Positions 1 to 8,449 of a stretch of DNA of 64,000 nt are shown here, one piece after another (the stretch's first letter is position 1; each line of letters starts with the position of its first letter). Source of the DNA: CAVQGZ01 sp963712175. Lineage in GTDB: Bacteria; Actinomycetota; Actinomycetes; Jiangellales; Jiangellaceae. The stretch covers positions 930,001 to 994,000 of the forward strand of contig CAVQGZ010000004.1 of assembly GCA_963712175.1 (NCBI GenBank). Reading direction: 5' to 3'. The notes under the pieces were generated by a model. That model was not told where the DNA came from. It worked only from the letters and a program-made list of their open reading frames with translations, and did not search any database. Both the position numbers and the translations under genes were made by a program.

Positions 1-605
1 AGAAGGTCTTCCCCGCCGACGAGCACACCTGCGTCGGCATCGCCGGGTCCGCCGGCATAGCCACCGAGCTGGTTCGGCTGCTGCAGGTCGAGCTCGAGCA
101 CTACGAGAAGATCGAGGGCACTCAGCTGTCGTTGGACGGCAAAGCCAACCGGCTCGCCACGATGATCCGCGCCAACCTGCCCATGGCGTTCCAGGGTCTC
201 GCCGCCATTCCGCTGTTCGCCGGCTACGACGTCGACGAGAGCCGTGGGCGCATCTTCTCCTACGACGTGACCGGCGGACGCTACGAGGAGCACGACCACT
301 ACTCCGTGGGGTCCGGGTCGCTGTTCGCCCGGGGGTCGCTGAAGAAGCTCCACTCGGTCGGGATGGACGCCGACGACGCCGTGCGGGTGTGCGTCGAGGC
401 GCTGTGGGATGCCGCCGACGACGACTCCGCGACCGGCGGCCCCGACCTCGCTCGCGGGATCTTCCCCGTCGTGGCTGTCGTCGACGCGGCCGGGTACCGC
501 CGACTGCCGGACTCCGAGTCCGGCGCCGTCGTGCGCGCTGTGGTGGACGCCCGTCAGCATCGTCCCGACGGGCCAGCGGCCGGCGTCGCAGCCGCGGACG
601 ACTAG
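1..605 (+). CDS. prcB: 20S proteasome beta subunit (partial, 5' end missing)
   Basis: The reading frame is open from base 3 to the TAG at 603-605, so about 200 C-terminal residues are present and the propeptide and catalytic N-terminal Thr lie outside the window. Visible text such as VGIAGSAGIATELVRLLQVE and the stretch around GGRYEEHDHYSVGSGS is typical of the beta subunit, which carries the peptidase site of the actinobacterial 20S proteasome. The complex degrades Pup-tagged proteins in the cytoplasm. prcA follows after 11 bases behind a GAGGGA ribosome site, so the two subunits are co-transcribed and co-translated. An internal ATG at 132 is not the start, because homology continues upstream to the window edge. 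Confidence 0.95.
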   Translation, partial: KVFPADEHTCVGIAGSAGIATELVRLLQVELEHYEKIEGTQLSLDGKANRLATMIRANLPMAFQGLAAIPLFAGYDVDESRGRIFSYDVTGGRYEEHDHYSVGSGSLFARGSLKKLHSVGMDADDAVRVCVEALWDAADDDSATGGPDLARGIFPVVAVVDAAGYRRLPDSESGAVVRAVVDARQHRPDGPAAGVAAADD

Positions 606-616
606 AGGGAGCAGCC

Positions 617-1318
617 ATGTCCATGCCGTTCTACGTCTCGCCCGAGCAGCTGATGAAGGACCGTGCGGACTTCGCCCGCAAGGGGATCGCGCGTGGTCGC
701 AGCGTCGTCGTCATGCAGCATGCCGAGGGCATTCTCTTCGTCGCCGAGAACCCCTCGACGTCCCTGCACAAGATCTCCGAGATCTACGACCGGATCGCCT
801 TCGCCGCCGTCGGGAAGTACAACGAGTTCGAGAACCTCCGGGTGGCCGGGGTCCGACTGGCCGACCTGCGGGGCTACTCCTACGACCGACGCGACGTGAC
901 CGGACGGGGCCTGGCCAACGCCTACGCACAGACGCTCGGGACGATCTTCACGACCGAGCCCAAGCCCTACGAGGTGGAGATCGTCGTCGCTGAGGTCGGC
1001 GCCGACGCCGAGTCCGACCAGGTCTTCCGCCTTACCTACGACGGTTCCGTGGCCGACGAGCACGGGGTGGCCGTCATGGGAGGGTCGTCGGACGTGATCG
1101 GCGGCTACCTCGCCGAGCGCTACGCCGACGGCCTCACGCTCGCAGAGGCCTTGACACTGGCCGTGGACGGGCTGAGCCGCGACGGGGGATCAGGGGAGTC
1201 CCGCACGCTCGGCTCCGACCAGCTCGAGGTGGCGGTGCTGGAGCGCCACCGACCTCGGCGGTCGTTCCGGCGGATCCGCGCGCGGGAGATCGACGAGCTG
1301 CTCGGCGTAGGCGCCTAG
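617..1318 (+). CDS. prcA: 20S proteasome alpha subunit
   Basis: 233 residues, normal length for PrcA. The N-terminus MSMPFYVSPEQLMKDRADFA with the following ARKGIARGRSVV is the alpha-type gate region, and the body has the Ntn-hydrolase fold without a catalytic Thr. Alpha rings cap the PrcB rings and bind the ATPase Mpa/ARC. The ATG at 617 is chosen over upstream starts because it matches the conserved N-terminus and has GAGGGA at 605-611. It lies directly after prcB and 5 bases before pafA, so proteasome and Pup ligase form one operon. The extreme C-terminus, DELLGVGA, differs from the mycobacterial tail. Confidence 0.95.
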   Translation: MSMPFYVSPEQLMKDRADFARKGIARGRSVVVMQHAEGILFVAENPSTSLHKISEIYDRIAFAAVGKYNEFENLRVAGVRLADLRGYSYDRRDVTGRGLANAYAQTLGTIFTTEPKPYEVEIVVAEVGADAESDQVFRLTYDGSVADEHGVAVMGGSSDVIGGYLAERYADGLTLAEALTLAVDGLSRDGGSGESRTLGSDQLEVAVLERHRPRRSFRRIRAREIDELLGVGA

Positions 1319-1323
1319 ACCTG

Positions 1324-2685
1324 ATGGAGCGTCGGATCTTCGGCATCGAGACCGAGTACGGCGTCACCTGCACCTTCCGAGGCCAACGGCGGCTGTCCCC
1401 GGACGAGGTCGCGCGCTACCTCTTTCGACGGGTGGTCTCCTGGGGTCGTTCGAGCAACGTCTTCCTGCGCAACGGCGCCCGTCTGTACCTCGACGTCGGG
1501 AGCCATCCGGAGTACGCGACCCCCGAGTGCGACGACATCGCTGAGCTCGTCACCCACGACAAGGCCGGCGAGCGCATCCTCGAGGGGCTTCTGATCGACG
1601 CCCAGCACCGCCTCGCTGACGAGGGCATCAACGGAGAGGTGTACCTGTTCAAGAACAACACCGACTCGGCCGGCAACTCCTACGGCTGCCACGAGAACTA
1701 CCTGGTCGGTCGGCACGGTGAGTTCGGCCGCCTGGCCGACGTCCTGATCCCGTTCCTCGTGTCACGCCAGATCGTCTGTGGCGCCGGCAAGGTTCTGCAG
1801 ACCCCGCGGGGTGCCGTGTTCTCGGTCAGCCAGCGCGCGGAGCACATCTGGGAGGGGGTATCCAGCGCCACGACTCGGTCCCGACCCATCATCAACACCC
1901 GCGACGAGCCGCACGCCGACGCTGATCGGTTTCGGCGGCTGCACGTCATCGTCGGCGACTCGAACATGTCCGAGGCCACGACGCTGCTCAAGGTCGCCTC
2001 GACCGACCTGGTCATCCGCCTCGTCGAGGCCGGGATGGGCATGCGCGACCTGGCGCTGGAGAACCCCATCCGAGCCATCCGCGAGATCAGCCACGACCCG
2101 ACGGGGCGCCGCCGGGTCAAGCTCTCCAACGGGCGCGAGGCCAGCGCCCTGGAGCTGCAGGACGCCTACCTGAGCCGGGTACGCGACCTCGTCGACCGTG
2201 AGGGCTGGGACGATCCCACGACCCTCCGCGCCCTCGACTTGTGGGAGCGCACGCTCAAGGCGGTCGACTCCGGAGACCTGTCTCTTGTCGAGCGTGAGAT
2301 CGACTGGGTGATCAAGTACCGGCTGATCGAGCGGTACCGCGAACGCCATGGGCTCAGCCTGGCGTCTGCCCGGGTGGCCCAGCTCGATCTCGCCTACCAC
2401 GACATCCACCGCGACCGGGGCCTGTACTACCTGCTGTCGCGCCAGGGCGCACTGGCGCGCGAGACCACCGACCTGCAGACGTTCGAGGCGAAGTCGTTGC
2501 CGCCGCAGACCACCCGCGCCCGGCTGAGGGGGGAGTTCATCAAGTCGGCGCAGCTGAAGCGCCGCGACTTCACCGTCGACTGGGTCCATCTCAAGCTGAA
2601 CGACCAAGCGCAACGCACCGTGCTGTGCAAGGACCCGTTCCGCTCCACCGACGAACGAGTTGACCGCCTCATTGCGGGGATGTGA
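1324..2685 (+). CDS. pafA: Pup-protein ligase PafA
   Basis: 453 residues, usual length. PafA is related to carboxylate-amine ligases. It uses ATP to join the C-terminal Glu of Pup to substrate lysines, marking them for the proteasome. The N-terminal MERRIFGIETEYGVT holds the metal-binding Glu pair, and NTDSAGNSYGCHENYL near residue 115 is the conserved active-site stretch. The C-terminal third carries the small domain that binds Pup (DPFRSTDERVDRLIAGM end). It starts 5 bases after prcA and its stop overlaps the GTG of the FKBP gene, so translation is probably coupled. Dop and pup themselves are not in the window and presumably lie upstream. Confidence 0.96.
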   Translation: MERRIFGIETEYGVTCTFRGQRRLSPDEVARYLFRRVVSWGRSSNVFLRNGARLYLDVGSHPEYATPECDDIAELVTHDKAGERILEGLLIDAQHRLADEGINGEVYLFKNNTDSAGNSYGCHENYLVGRHGEFGRLADVLIPFLVSRQIVCGAGKVLQTPRGAVFSVSQRAEHIWEGVSSATTRSRPIINTRDEPHADADRFRRLHVIVGDSNMSEATTLLKVASTDLVIRLVEAGMGMRDLALENPIRAIREISHDPTGRRRVKLSNGREASALELQDAYLSRVRDLVDREGWDDPTTLRALDLWERTLKAVDSGDLSLVEREIDWVIKYRLIERYRERHGLSLASARVAQLDLAYHDIHRDRGLYYLLSRQGALARETTDLQTFEAKSLPPQTTRARLRGEFIKSAQLKRRDFTVDWVHLKLNDQAQRTVLCKDPFRSTDERVDRLIAGM

Positions 2686-3593
2686 GCCCCCGTGTGAGAC
2701 AGTTCGGCGTGCCCCCGCGTCTTCTTCTCGCCCTTTCCGCTGCCCTGATCCTGCTCGCCACCGGCTGCTCCGGCGACGACTCCGCCTCCGCCAACAGCGG
2801 GGAGAGCGGCATCGAGGTCTCGACCGACACGGCCAGCGCCCCCGAGATCACAGTGCCGGAGGGTGACCCCTCGTCGGACCTTGTCGTCGAGACGGTGGTG
2901 CAGGGTGACGGCGACGAGGTGATGGCCGGCGACCTGCTGCTGGCGGACTACGCCGGCGTTCTCTACGACAGCGGTGAGGAGTTCGACTCCTCGTGGAGCC
3001 GGGGAGAGCCGGCGGCCTTCGGCATCGGCACCGGCGCGGTGATCCAGGGCTGGGACGACGGACTGGTCGGACAGCAGGTCGGCGACCGGGTTCTGCTGGT
3101 CGTCCCACCCGATCTCGCCTACGGCGACGAGGGCACAGGCGCCATCCCCGGTGGCTCGACACTCGTGTTCGTCGTCGACATCCGCGACACCTTCTCCGCG
3201 GCTGACGCCGTGGGAGGAACCCCGGTGACCGACCTGGACGCGGGGCTTCCCGAGGTGACGGGGGAGCCGGGACAGGAGCCGACAATCTCGCTCGAGGGCT
3301 CGCAGCCGCCCGAGGAGTCCACCTCGATCGTGCTGGTCGAGGGCTCGGGTGAGCCCTTGGACGTCGAGGCGACGCTGGTCGCCCATGCCGTGCAGGCCTC
3401 GTTCACCACGGGTGAGGTGCTGTTCAGCACGTGGGGCGACGCGCCGGTAGGCCTGCAGGCCGCAGGGCTGCCCGGCATGGCGGAAGCACTCGACGGTGCA
3501 GGCGCCGGAACCCGGGTCCTGACGCTCATCTCGGCCGACGACAACGAGGGAGACCCCCTGGCCATCGTCGTCGATGTGCTCGCGTCGTACTGA
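2682..3593 (+). CDS. FKBP-type peptidyl-prolyl isomerase lipoprotein
   Basis: 303 residues from a GTG that overlaps the pafA stop (GTGA). Residues 1-30 are a lipoprotein signal peptide: Arg-rich start, hydrophobic LLLALSAALILLATGC, with the lipobox Cys at about residue 29. An FKBP domain follows at about 75-165, containing GDLLLADYAGVLYDSGEEFD and the conserved VIQGWDDGLVG and LAYGDEGTGAIPGGSTLVF. A second, degenerate FKBP-like repeat (about 215-303) keeps the pattern TGEVLFSTWG...LPGMAEALDGAGAGTRVL but lacks key active-site residues. It probably assists folding of exported proteins at the membrane. An FKBP gene beside pafA is common in Streptomyces-type loci. Confidence 0.88.
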   Translation: MSPRVRQFGVPPRLLLALSAALILLATGCSGDDSASANSGESGIEVSTDTASAPEITVPEGDPSSDLVVETVVQGDGDEVMAGDLLLADYAGVLYDSGEEFDSSWSRGEPAAFGIGTGAVIQGWDDGLVGQQVGDRVLLVVPPDLAYGDEGTGAIPGGSTLVFVVDIRDTFSAADAVGGTPVTDLDAGLPEVTGEPGQEPTISLEGSQPPEESTSIVLVEGSGEPLDVEATLVAHAVQASFTTGEVLFSTWGDAPVGLQAAGLPGMAEALDGAGAGTRVLTLISADDNEGDPLAIVVDVLASY

Positions 3594-3647
3594 CCCCACC
3601 GGGCAGACGGCGTAGCATCACCAAAACGGCCCTACGAGGAGGACGAC

Positions 3648-3929
3648 GTGTTCCGACAGTTCGGTGCCCAAGAGCTGCTCATCATTCTGCTGATCGTCGT
3701 GCTGCTGTTCGGCGCGAAGAAGCTTCCGGAGACCGCACGCGGCCTCGGCAGATCGCTTCGGATCTTCAAGGCCGAGACCAAAGGCCTGACCGACGACGAC
3801 GAGGCCGACGAGGCTGCGCCGGTCAGCACACCTCCGCAGGTGACGGCCCAGCGCTCGACCGACCCCATGCCGCCCGCTGCTGACCCCTCGGTGGCCCAGG
3901 CTCCCACGAGCGCCGACGAGCGTCCCTAG
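3648..3929 (+). CDS. tatA: Sec-independent protein translocase TatA
   Basis: 93 residues from a GTG at 3648 with a strong GAGGAGGA ribosome site just upstream. The architecture is that of TatA: one N-terminal membrane helix (ELLIILLIVVLLFGAKKLPE), the FGAKKLPE hinge, an amphipathic helix (RGLGRSLRIFKAETKG) and an acidic, Pro/Ala-rich tail. TatA multimers form the pore that exports folded proteins with twin-arginine signals. tatC follows after 40 bases. In most actinobacteria pafB and pafC lie between pafA/FKBP and tatA. Here only 54 bases separate the FKBP gene from tatA. Confidence 0.95.
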   Translation: MFRQFGAQELLIILLIVVLLFGAKKLPETARGLGRSLRIFKAETKGLTDDDEADEAAPVSTPPQVTAQRSTDPMPPAADPSVAQAPTSADERP

Positions 3930-3969
3930 AACCACGAGCACCGGCTCGTCGCCGGGACGCTGAGGACCG

Positions 3970-4860
3970 ATGGCCACGATCACCCGCGGAAGACCCCCGT
4001 CCGGCTCTGCCGACGACGGGGGTCGTATGCCGTTGGCGGACCACCTGCGCGAGCTGCGCACGAGGCTGCTGATCGCGGCCGCAGCGGTCGTGGTCGGCGC
4101 GCTGATCGGGCTGATCTTCTACGACCCGCTGCTCCAGCTCTTCGTCGGGCCGTTCCAGTCGACGACGGAGCGCCTTGCCGAGGAGCAGGGTCTGACAGCG
4201 GTCATCAACTTCGACGGCATCGCTGACCCGTTCACCATCCCGCTGCGCCTGGCGATCCTGGCCGGCATCGTCTTCGCAGCGCCGGTCTGGATCTACCAGC
4301 TCTGGGCGTTCATCGTCCCGGGCCTCTACGGCAACGAGAAGCGCTGGGCGGCTGCGGTCCTGCTCACCGCGGTCCCGCTCTTCCTCGCCGGCGTCCTGCT
4401 CTGCTACTGGCTGCTACCGAAGGGGTTGACCGTCCTTCTGGGGTTCACCCCCGAGGGCGTGAGCAACTTCGTCTCGTTCTCGCGCTACTTCTCCTTCGTC
4501 GTGCGGCTCGTGCTCGTGTTCGGCATCGCGTTCCTCCTGCCCGTGTTCGTCATCCTGCTCAACGCCGTGGGGGTGTTCTCGGGAGCCGCGCTGTCCTCGG
4601 CGCGGCGATGGATCATCCTCGGCGTCTTCGTCTTCGCCGCGGTGGCCACGCCTACCGGCGACCCCATCACCATGCTGATGCTCGCCGTACCCATGTGGCT
4701 GCTCTTCGAGGCCTCGGTGCTGGTGTGTCGGTTCAACGACCGGCGTCGTGCGAAGGCCGACGCGGAGGCTGGCTTGAGCGATCTGGACGATGACGAGGCG
4801 TCGCCCCTGGACGAGTCCCCGGCCTCGACCGACGACGACCGCCAGACGCCCCTGACGTGA
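3970..4860 (+). CDS. tatC: Sec-independent protein translocase TatC
   Basis: 296 residues. TatC is the multispanning membrane receptor for twin-arginine signal peptides. Six membrane segments can be traced between about residues 32 and 250. The conserved first cytoplasmic motif is MPLADHLRELRTRLL, followed by FDGIADPFTIPLRLAI and the glycine/phenylalanine-rich middle (GLYGNEKRW). The C-terminal 45 residues are acidic and variable, as is usual in actinobacteria. The ATG at 3970 follows tatA closely and the stop overlaps the GTG of the next gene (GTGA), so tatA, tatC and the lipid kinase gene form one transcription unit. Confidence 0.95.
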   Translation: MATITRGRPPSGSADDGGRMPLADHLRELRTRLLIAAAAVVVGALIGLIFYDPLLQLFVGPFQSTTERLAEEQGLTAVINFDGIADPFTIPLRLAILAGIVFAAPVWIYQLWAFIVPGLYGNEKRWAAAVLLTAVPLFLAGVLLCYWLLPKGLTVLLGFTPEGVSNFVSFSRYFSFVVRLVLVFGIAFLLPVFVILLNAVGVFSGAALSSARRWIILGVFVFAAVATPTGDPITMLMLAVPMWLLFEASVLVCRFNDRRRAKADAEAGLSDLDDDEASPLDESPASTDDDRQTPLT

Positions 4861-5807
4861 GCACTGGCCCCCTGCCCGCAAGCCCACGACGCATCACCCT
4901 GCTGCTGAACCCCACGGCGGGGCGGGGGCGCGCACAGCGTGCCGGTGGCATCGTCGAACGACGGCTGCGGGCGGCCGGGGCCGAGGTCACGGTGCTGCCG
5001 GCTGGATCGATGGAGCAGATGAGCACCTTCGCCGACGAAGCGGTGGCAAGCGCGCAGCGCTCGGCTGGCGAGGGCATCGCACACATGGTCGTCGCCGTCG
5101 GCGGTGACGGGACCGTTCACGTCGTCCTGCAGTCCGTCGCGGGCTCGGGGGTGCCCTTCGGGGTCGTGGCTGCCGGCTCCGGCGACGACGCGGCGCGAGC
5201 ATGGGGACTGCCCCGAGCAGATCCAGACGCGGCAGCTGACGTGCTGCTGGCAGGCGAGACCGCCGAGATGGACCTGGGTCTGGCCGTGGCCGCCGACGGG
5301 GCGAGCCGGTGGTTCGCCACCGTCGTCGCGACCGGCTTCGACGCCAAGGTCAGCGAACGAGCGCACACCCTGGACGCGGTCCCGTCCGCGCTGCGCTACG
5401 TCGCCTCCGTCGCCATCGAGCTGCGGGCCCTTCGGCCCCGTCGGTACCGACTGACGTTGGACGGCGTGACCAGCGAGATCGAGGCCATGCTCGTCGCTGT
5501 CGCCAACAGCCGCTCCTACGGCGGTGGGATGGCCGTGTGTCCCGACGCACTCCCCGACGACGGCCTTCTCGACGTGCTGGTGCTCGGTCCGCTGCCGCGA
5601 GCCGACTTCGTGCGGGTGTTCCCCCGCGTCTACCGCGGCACGCATCTCTCACACCCTGCAGTCTCGGTGCGCCGAGTTCGACAAGCCCGCGTCGACACCG
5701 TCGACGTGGTGGCCTTCGTGGACGGGGAGCTGCTCGGGCCGCTGCCACAGGCCATCACGGTTCGTTCCGCGGCACTGCAGGTCGTGGGTGGGCACAGCAG
5801 CACATGA
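4857..5807 (+). CDS. Diacylglycerol/sphingosine kinase-family lipid kinase
   Basis: 316 residues from a GTG overlapping the tatC stop. The N-terminal ITLLLNPTAGRGRA and the VVAVGGDGTVHVVLQ loop are the nucleotide-binding signature of the DAGK catalytic family (YegS/DgkB type). GVVAAGSGDDAARAWGL is the conserved second glycine-rich segment. The C-terminal half has the family's beta-sandwich (SYGGGMAVCPDALPDDGLLDVLVLG). The enzyme probably phosphorylates diacylglycerol or a related lipid at the membrane and recycles it into phospholipid synthesis. The exact substrate cannot be read from sequence. It lies between tatC and helY with 4-base overlaps on both sides. Confidence 0.88.
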   Translation: MSTGPLPASPRRITLLLNPTAGRGRAQRAGGIVERRLRAAGAEVTVLPAGSMEQMSTFADEAVASAQRSAGEGIAHMVVAVGGDGTVHVVLQSVAGSGVPFGVVAAGSGDDAARAWGLPRADPDAAADVLLAGETAEMDLGLAVAADGASRWFATVVATGFDAKVSERAHTLDAVPSALRYVASVAIELRALRPRRYRLTLDGVTSEIEAMLVAVANSRSYGGGMAVCPDALPDDGLLDVLVLGPLPRADFVRVFPRVYRGTHLSHPAVSVRRVRQARVDTVDVVAFVDGELLGPLPQAITVRSAALQVVGGHSST

Positions 5808-8449
5808 CGGAGTTCGAGAGCCGCTACCCGTTCGCACTCGACGAGTTCCAGGTGCAGGGGTGCCGGTCGCTGGACGCCGGGCGGGACGTCCTGGTCGCTG
5901 CGCCGACAGGGGCCGGCAAGACGGTGGTCGGCGAGTACGCCGTGCACAAGGCACTCGCCAGCGGCGGCAAGTGCTTCTACACCACCCCGATCAAGGCGCT
6001 GTCGAACCAGAAGTACACCGACCTGCTCGCTCGCTACGGCGAAGCCCAGGTGGGGCTGCTCACCGGAGACCTGAGCGTGAACTCCGAGGCGCCGATCGTC
6101 GTCATGACGACCGAGGTGCTGCGCAACATGCTGTACGCCTCCTCCGACACCCTCGTCGGGCTCGCCTCGGTCGTGATGGACGAGGTGCACTACCTAGCCG
6201 ACAAGGAGCGCGGCCCGGTCTGGGAGGAGGTCATCATCTCGCTGCCGGCATCGGTACGGCTGGTCTCGCTCTCGGCGACGGTGTCCAACGCCGAGGAGTT
6301 CGGCGAGTGGCTCGGCACGGTCCGGGGCCCGACCGACGTGGTGGTGGAGGAGCGCCGGCCGGTGCCTCTGTGGCAGCACGTCATGGTCGGCGACCGCCTG
6401 CACGACCTGTTCGTCGACGAGGCCCAGCAGCGAGTGAACCCCGAGCTCGTGCGTCTGGCGCGACAGAGTGCCGCGTTGGCGAAGTCAGGAGACCGCCGCC
6501 CGAGGCGCGGGGGGCAGCGGCCGCGAGTCAGCGCTGCGCACCTGACCCCGCGGCGCTCCGAGGTGGTCACGAGACTCGAGCGCTCCGCCCTGCTGCCGGC
6601 GATCGTGTTCATCTTCAGCCGGGCCGGGTGCGAGGCGGCCCTGGAGCAGGCCGTGCACTCCGGTGTGCGCCTGACCACCCCGGACGAGGCCGCAGAGATC
6701 GATCGAGTCACCGACGAGCTGGGGGAGTCCCTGCGCCCGGACGACCGGGTGGTGCTGGGCTTCACGGCCTGGCGCTCGGCGCTGCGACGCGGCATAGCGG
6801 CCCATCACGCCGGGATGCTCCCGGGCTTCAAGCAGACCGTCGAGCATCTCTTCAGCCGCGGCCTGGTGAAGGTCGTCTACGCCACCGAGACACTGGCACT
6901 CGGGATCAACATGCCCGCCAAGTCCGTCGTGCTGGAAAGGCTCGTGAAGTGGAACGGTGAGCAGCACGCCGATGTGACACCCGGTGAGTACACCCAGCTC
7001 ACCGGTCGGGCGGGGCGTCGTGGCATCGACCTGGAGGGGCACGGGGTGGTCACGTGGCACGCGGGCCTTGACCCGGTGGCGCTCGGCGGGCTGGCGTCCA
7101 CCCGTACGTACCCGCTGCGCTCGTCGTTCCGTCCCTCCTACAACATGGCCGTCAACCTCGTTCACCAGATGGGCCGCGACCGCGCTCGGCGACTGCTCGA
7201 GTCGTCCTTCGCGCAGTTCCAGACCGATCGAGCCGTCGTCGGGCAGGCATCGCGGCGGGCGCGCCTGCAGGAGGCCATCGACGGCTACACCGAGGCCATG
7301 ACCTGCGACGCCGGTGACTTCTCGACCTACGCCGAGCTTCGACGCCAGATCAGTGACGCCGAACGCAGCAGGTCGCGCCGACGCTCGTCTGAGAGATCCG
7401 CCGCCCGCGAGGCCACCCTCGCATCTCTGCGCACCGGGGACGTCCTGGACATCCCGTCGGGGCGCTCACGCGGGCTGGCCGTGGTCCTGTCCGCCGGTGG
7501 CCAGGGCCGCAGCGCGGCGCCGCTCGTGCTCACCGAGTCGCGGCAGGTGCGCCGCCTCGCCGCGAACGAGCTCCGCATGCCACCGACCCGCGTCGCCAGC
7601 GTGCGGGTGCCGCGCGGGTTCGACGCCCGGTCTCCGGCAGCCCGCCGCGAGCTCGTCTCGTCGCTGCGCACCGCGGCCCGACTCGGCGACGACCCCGAGC
7701 CGACACCGGCTGACCACGGTGACGACGACCTCGACCAGATCGAGGCACTCCGGCGCCGGCTGCGCGAGCACCCTTGCCACCGCTGCCCGCAGCGCGAGGA
7801 CCATGCGCGGTGGGCCGAGCGGCTGTGGGCCACCCAGCGCGAGCACACCCGCCTCGTCGCCGGGCTGGCGCGGCGCCAGACGTCGGTGGCAGCGGCCTTC
7901 GACCGGGTGTGCGCGGTGCTCGACCAGCTCGGCTACCTGGACGGTGACCGTGTCACCGACCACGGTCAGCGACTGCGGGGCCTCTTCGGCGAGCTCGACC
8001 TGCTCGCGGCGGAGTCGCTGCGCCGCGGGCTGTGGGACGGGCTGTCGCCGGCGGAGCTCACGGCCTGTGTGTCGGCGCTGACCTTCCAGTCGCGAGGGGC
8101 CGACGGCGGGCTGGCTCACCCACCTGCGGGCTCTGCCCGATCCGCATTGGCGGACATGGAGCTGGTGTGGGGTCAGCTGCACGACGAGGAGCTCTCCCAC
8201 CGTGTCGACCACCTCCGCGAGCCTGACCTCGGGTTCGCCAGCTCGGCTGCCCGGTGGGCCTCCGGGCAGAGCCTGTCGGTCGTGCTCACCGACAGCGAGA
8301 TGACGGCCGGGGACTTCGTGCGCTCCATGCGGCAGGTGCTCGACATGCTCGACCAGGTCGCCGGCAGCGCCACGGGCGAGGTCGCAACCACTGCCCGCCG
8401 GGCTGTCGGCGCCGTGCGGCGAGGCGTCGTGTCCTACGACGCCCCCTGA
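5804..8449 (+). CDS. helY: HelY-type DEAD/DEAH-box RNA helicase (Ski2/Mtr4-like)
   Basis: 881 residues starting at the ATG at 5804, which overlaps the preceding stop (ATGA). Longer upstream starts would run through the kinase gene. Motifs run in order: Q-like motif YPFALDEFQVQGCRSL, Walker A APTGAGKT, the Walker B/DEVH box VVMDEVHYL, SATVSN (motif III), and the C-terminal helicase motifs HHAGMLPGFKQTVEHLFSRG, YATETLALGINMPAK and YTQLTGRAGRRGID. The C-terminal 300 residues contain the DSHCT domain of Ski2-like helicases, plus a Cys-containing HPCHRCPQREDHARW segment. It is the last gene of the tat operon, as in mycobacteria, and probably unwinds structured RNA for turnover. Confidence 0.93.
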   Translation: MTEFESRYPFALDEFQVQGCRSLDAGRDVLVAAPTGAGKTVVGEYAVHKALASGGKCFYTTPIKALSNQKYTDLLARYGEAQVGLLTGDLSVNSEAPIVVMTTEVLRNMLYASSDTLVGLASVVMDEVHYLADKERGPVWEEVIISLPASVRLVSLSATVSNAEEFGEWLGTVRGPTDVVVEERRPVPLWQHVMVGDRLHDLFVDEAQQRVNPELVRLARQSAALAKSGDRRPRRGGQRPRVSAAHLTPRRSEVVTRLERSALLPAIVFIFSRAGCEAALEQAVHSGVRLTTPDEAAEIDRVTDELGESLRPDDRVVLGFTAWRSALRRGIAAHHAGMLPGFKQTVEHLFSRGLVKVVYATETLALGINMPAKSVVLERLVKWNGEQHADVTPGEYTQLTGRAGRRGIDLEGHGVVTWHAGLDPVALGGLASTRTYPLRSSFRPSYNMAVNLVHQMGRDRARRLLESSFAQFQTDRAVVGQASRRARLQEAIDGYTEAMTCDAGDFSTYAELRRQISDAERSRSRRRSSERSAAREATLASLRTGDVLDIPSGRSRGLAVVLSAGGQGRSAAPLVLTESRQVRRLAANELRMPPTRVASVRVPRGFDARSPAARRELVSSLRTAARLGDDPEPTPADHGDDDLDQIEALRRRLREHPCHRCPQREDHARWAERLWATQREHTRLVAGLARRQTSVAAAFDRVCAVLDQLGYLDGDRVTDHGQRLRGLFGELDLLAAESLRRGLWDGLSPAELTACVSALTFQSRGADGGLAHPPAGSARSALADMELVWGQLHDEELSHRVDHLREPDLGFASSAARWASGQSLSVVLTDSEMTAGDFVRSMRQVLDMLDQVAGSATGEVATTARRAVGAVRRGVVSYDAP

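Noticed and set aside
5309..5803. Long N-terminal extension of the HelY frame
   Set aside because: It overlaps the lipid-kinase gene in another frame and has Arg/Pro-rich shadow composition. The ATG at 5804 fits the conserved N-terminus.
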